From Arenicellales bacterium (GTDB lineage: Bacteria > Pseudomonadota > Gammaproteobacteria > Arenicellales > JAHEKD01): DNA of 64,000 nt. The DNA lies in the NCBI GenBank assembly GCA_028284225.1, contig JANQSD010000017.1, positions 1-64,000 on the forward strand, given 5' to 3'. The position numbers and the translations under genes were made by a program. The notes beneath the pieces were generated by a model. That model searched no databases. It was not told where the DNA came from and saw only the letters and a program-made list of their open reading frames with translations. This document shows, piece after piece, positions 62,800-64,000 of this stretch. Each line of letters begins with the position of its first letter. The stretch's first letter is position 1.

Positions 62800-64000
62800 A
62801 TATATTTAACCTCTAGATAATCTTCTATTCCGTATTTAGAACCTTCTCTACCACTGCCTGATTCTTTGATGCCACCAAACGGTGCGACTTCTGTTGAAAT
62901 AATGCCTGTATTGACGCCGACGATGCCGGTTTCCATGGCTTCAGCAACACGCCATACGCGGCCCAGATCACGGCTGTAAAAATAACCGGCAAGGCCCACT
63001 TCTACGCTGTTAGCCATGTCGATGACTTGTTCTTCAGTGTTAAAACGAATCAACGGAGCCACCGGTCCAAACGTTTCTTCAACAGTAATCAACATGCCTT
63101 CGGTGACATCGGCGATAATGGTGGGCTCAAAAAAGTTGCCACCTAGTTCATGAGCTTTACCGCCGGCAATTACTTTCGCACCTTTGGATACTGCGTCATC
63201 AATATGTTCTTTAACTTTATCGACTGCGGCCTGATTAATCAGTGGCCCTTGAGTCGCACCTTCTTCCAGGCCATTAGCTACTTTCATAGCATTAACTGCA
63301 GCAGTGAGTTTTTCTGAGAATGCGTCATAAACACCATCTTGCACATAGAGACGATTGGCGCATACACAGGTTTGCCCGGTATTACGGTATTTGCTGGCCA
63401 GAGCACCTTGTACCGCAGCATCCAGATCAGCATCATCGAACACAATAAATGGGGCATTGCCGCCCAGCTCCATGGATACTTTTTTCATGGTGTCAGCACA
63501 TTGACGCATCAACAATTTGCCAATTTCAGTTGAGCCGGTAAAAGATAGTTTACGTACAATTGGGTTGCTGGTCAGTTCACCACCAATATCTTTGGCACTA
63601 CCGGTAATGACATTAACCGTACCGGCAGGAAAACCTGCACGATCAGCTAATTCGGCCAATGCCAGCGCACTATAAGGTGTTTCAGTTGCAGGTTTGATTA
63701 CCACCGGGCAACCGGCTGCTAAAGCCGGCCCGGCTTTGCGGGTAATCATGGCATTGGGGAAATTCCAGGGCGTGATTGCTGCCACCACGCCAATCGGTTG
63801 TTTTATAACAACAATACGTTTGTCAGCTAAATGCCCTGGGATGGTATCACCATAAGTGCGTTTGCCTTCCTCGGCAAACCACTCAATGAATGAAGCACCA
63901 TAAATGACTTCTCCCTGTGCTTCTGTTAAAGGTTTGCCTTGTTCCAAAGTCATGATTTTGGCCAGGTCTTCTTTATGTTCCAGCATTAACGCATACCATT
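62781..64000 (-). CDS. gabD: Succinate-semialdehyde dehydrogenase (partial, cut by window)
   Basis: The reading frame stays open to the last base of the window: the residues before [10 protein letters not shown] are W-Y-A-L, matching E. coli GabD, so about 75-80 N-terminal residues lie outside. Visible are the NADP-binding and catalytic parts: [29 protein letters not shown] with the catalytic glutamate, and [10 protein letters not shown] with the catalytic cysteine. It oxidises succinic semialdehyde to succinate and feeds the TCA cycle. Its 3' end overlaps gabT. Confidence 0.93.
   Translation of the reverse strand, partial: WYALMLEHKEDLAKIMTLEQGKPLTEAQGEVIYGASFIEWFAEEGKRTYGDTIPGHLADKRIVVIKQPIGVVAAITPWNFPNAMITRKAGPALAAGCPVVIKPATETPYSALALAELADRAGFPAGTVNVITGSAKDIGGELTSNPIVRKLSFTGSTEIGKLLMRQCADTMKKVSMELGGNAPFIVFDDADLDAAVQGALASKYRNTGQTCVCANRLYVQDGVYDAFSEKLTAAVNAMKVANGLEEGATQGPLINQAAVDKVKEHIDDAVSKGAKVIAGGKAHELGGNFFEPTIIADVTEGMLITVEETFGPVAPLIRFNTEEQVIDMANSVEVGLAGYFYSRDLGRVWRVAEAMETGIVGVNTGIISTEVAPFGGIKESGSGREGSKYGIEDYLEVKYICMDIS

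Overview
The window looks like a chromosomal segment of a gammaproteobacterium, probably marine or another osmolyte-rich habitat; I cannot name the genus. Reasons: EttA, the long form of IlvA, a 219-residue RpiA and E. coli-like GabD/GabT proteins; a split trpE-trpG-trpD-trpC group; an OmpW-type porin; and many genes for methylated amines and organosulfur compounds. No rRNA, tRNA, CRISPR array, phage or transposase gene was seen.

Layout. 1-0.8 kb: palindromic intergenic repeats and a possible tiny membrane peptide. 0.8-4.1 kb: ettA, a small GIY-YIG gene set among palindromic repeats, and a serine/threonine dehydratase. 4.1-8.9 kb: trpE-G-D-C-osmC, with a possible attenuator before trpE and two copies of a roughly 125-bp repeat flanking trpD. 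8.9-11.4 kb: a DMSP-lyase-type cupin, a Popeye-like membrane protein and an exported protein of unknown function.

11.4-35 kb is an accessory one-carbon/osmolyte region. It holds three about 800-residue proteins of the dimethylglycine/sarcosine dehydrogenase type (FAD oxidase fused to a GcvT-like folate domain), a non-pyrrolysine MttB-family methyltransferase, a homocysteine methyltransferase-like protein, a GFA/CENP-V protein, a class III aminotransferase, a CaiD-like crotonase, an ADP-forming acyl-CoA synthetase, an FAD-linked hydroxyacid dehydrogenase, two sulfotransferase-like proteins and two LysR regulators. The simplest reading is stepwise removal of methyl groups from betaine-like compounds, with C1 units passed to tetrahydrofolate or homocysteine.

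35-50.5 kb: OmpW, a secreted M91-like peptidase, an M20 peptidase with an MFS transporter, then a co-directional row aroE-DUF4442-DUF6314-EVE-cyclophilin-malonyl-CoA decarboxylase-YdcF, a LysR/EamA pair, and ilvA-orf76-PPTase-mazG divergent from rpiA.

50.5-54.9 kb: a three-gene surface-glycan membrane operon. 54.9-64 kb: a C45 autoproteolytic hydrolase/acyltransferase, an ATP-grasp ligase, an oversized Orn/Lys/Arg decarboxylase and a nitrilase-type amidohydrolase, all on one strand, next to gabT and gabD (cut by the window end). This last cluster is my best candidate for an undescribed pathway: it could make and hydrolyse an amide of a decarboxylated basic amino acid, with the amine finally burnt through GABA to succinate.

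Several repeat families are spread through the window, and some supply stop codons, C-terminal residues or ribosome-binding sequence to genes.
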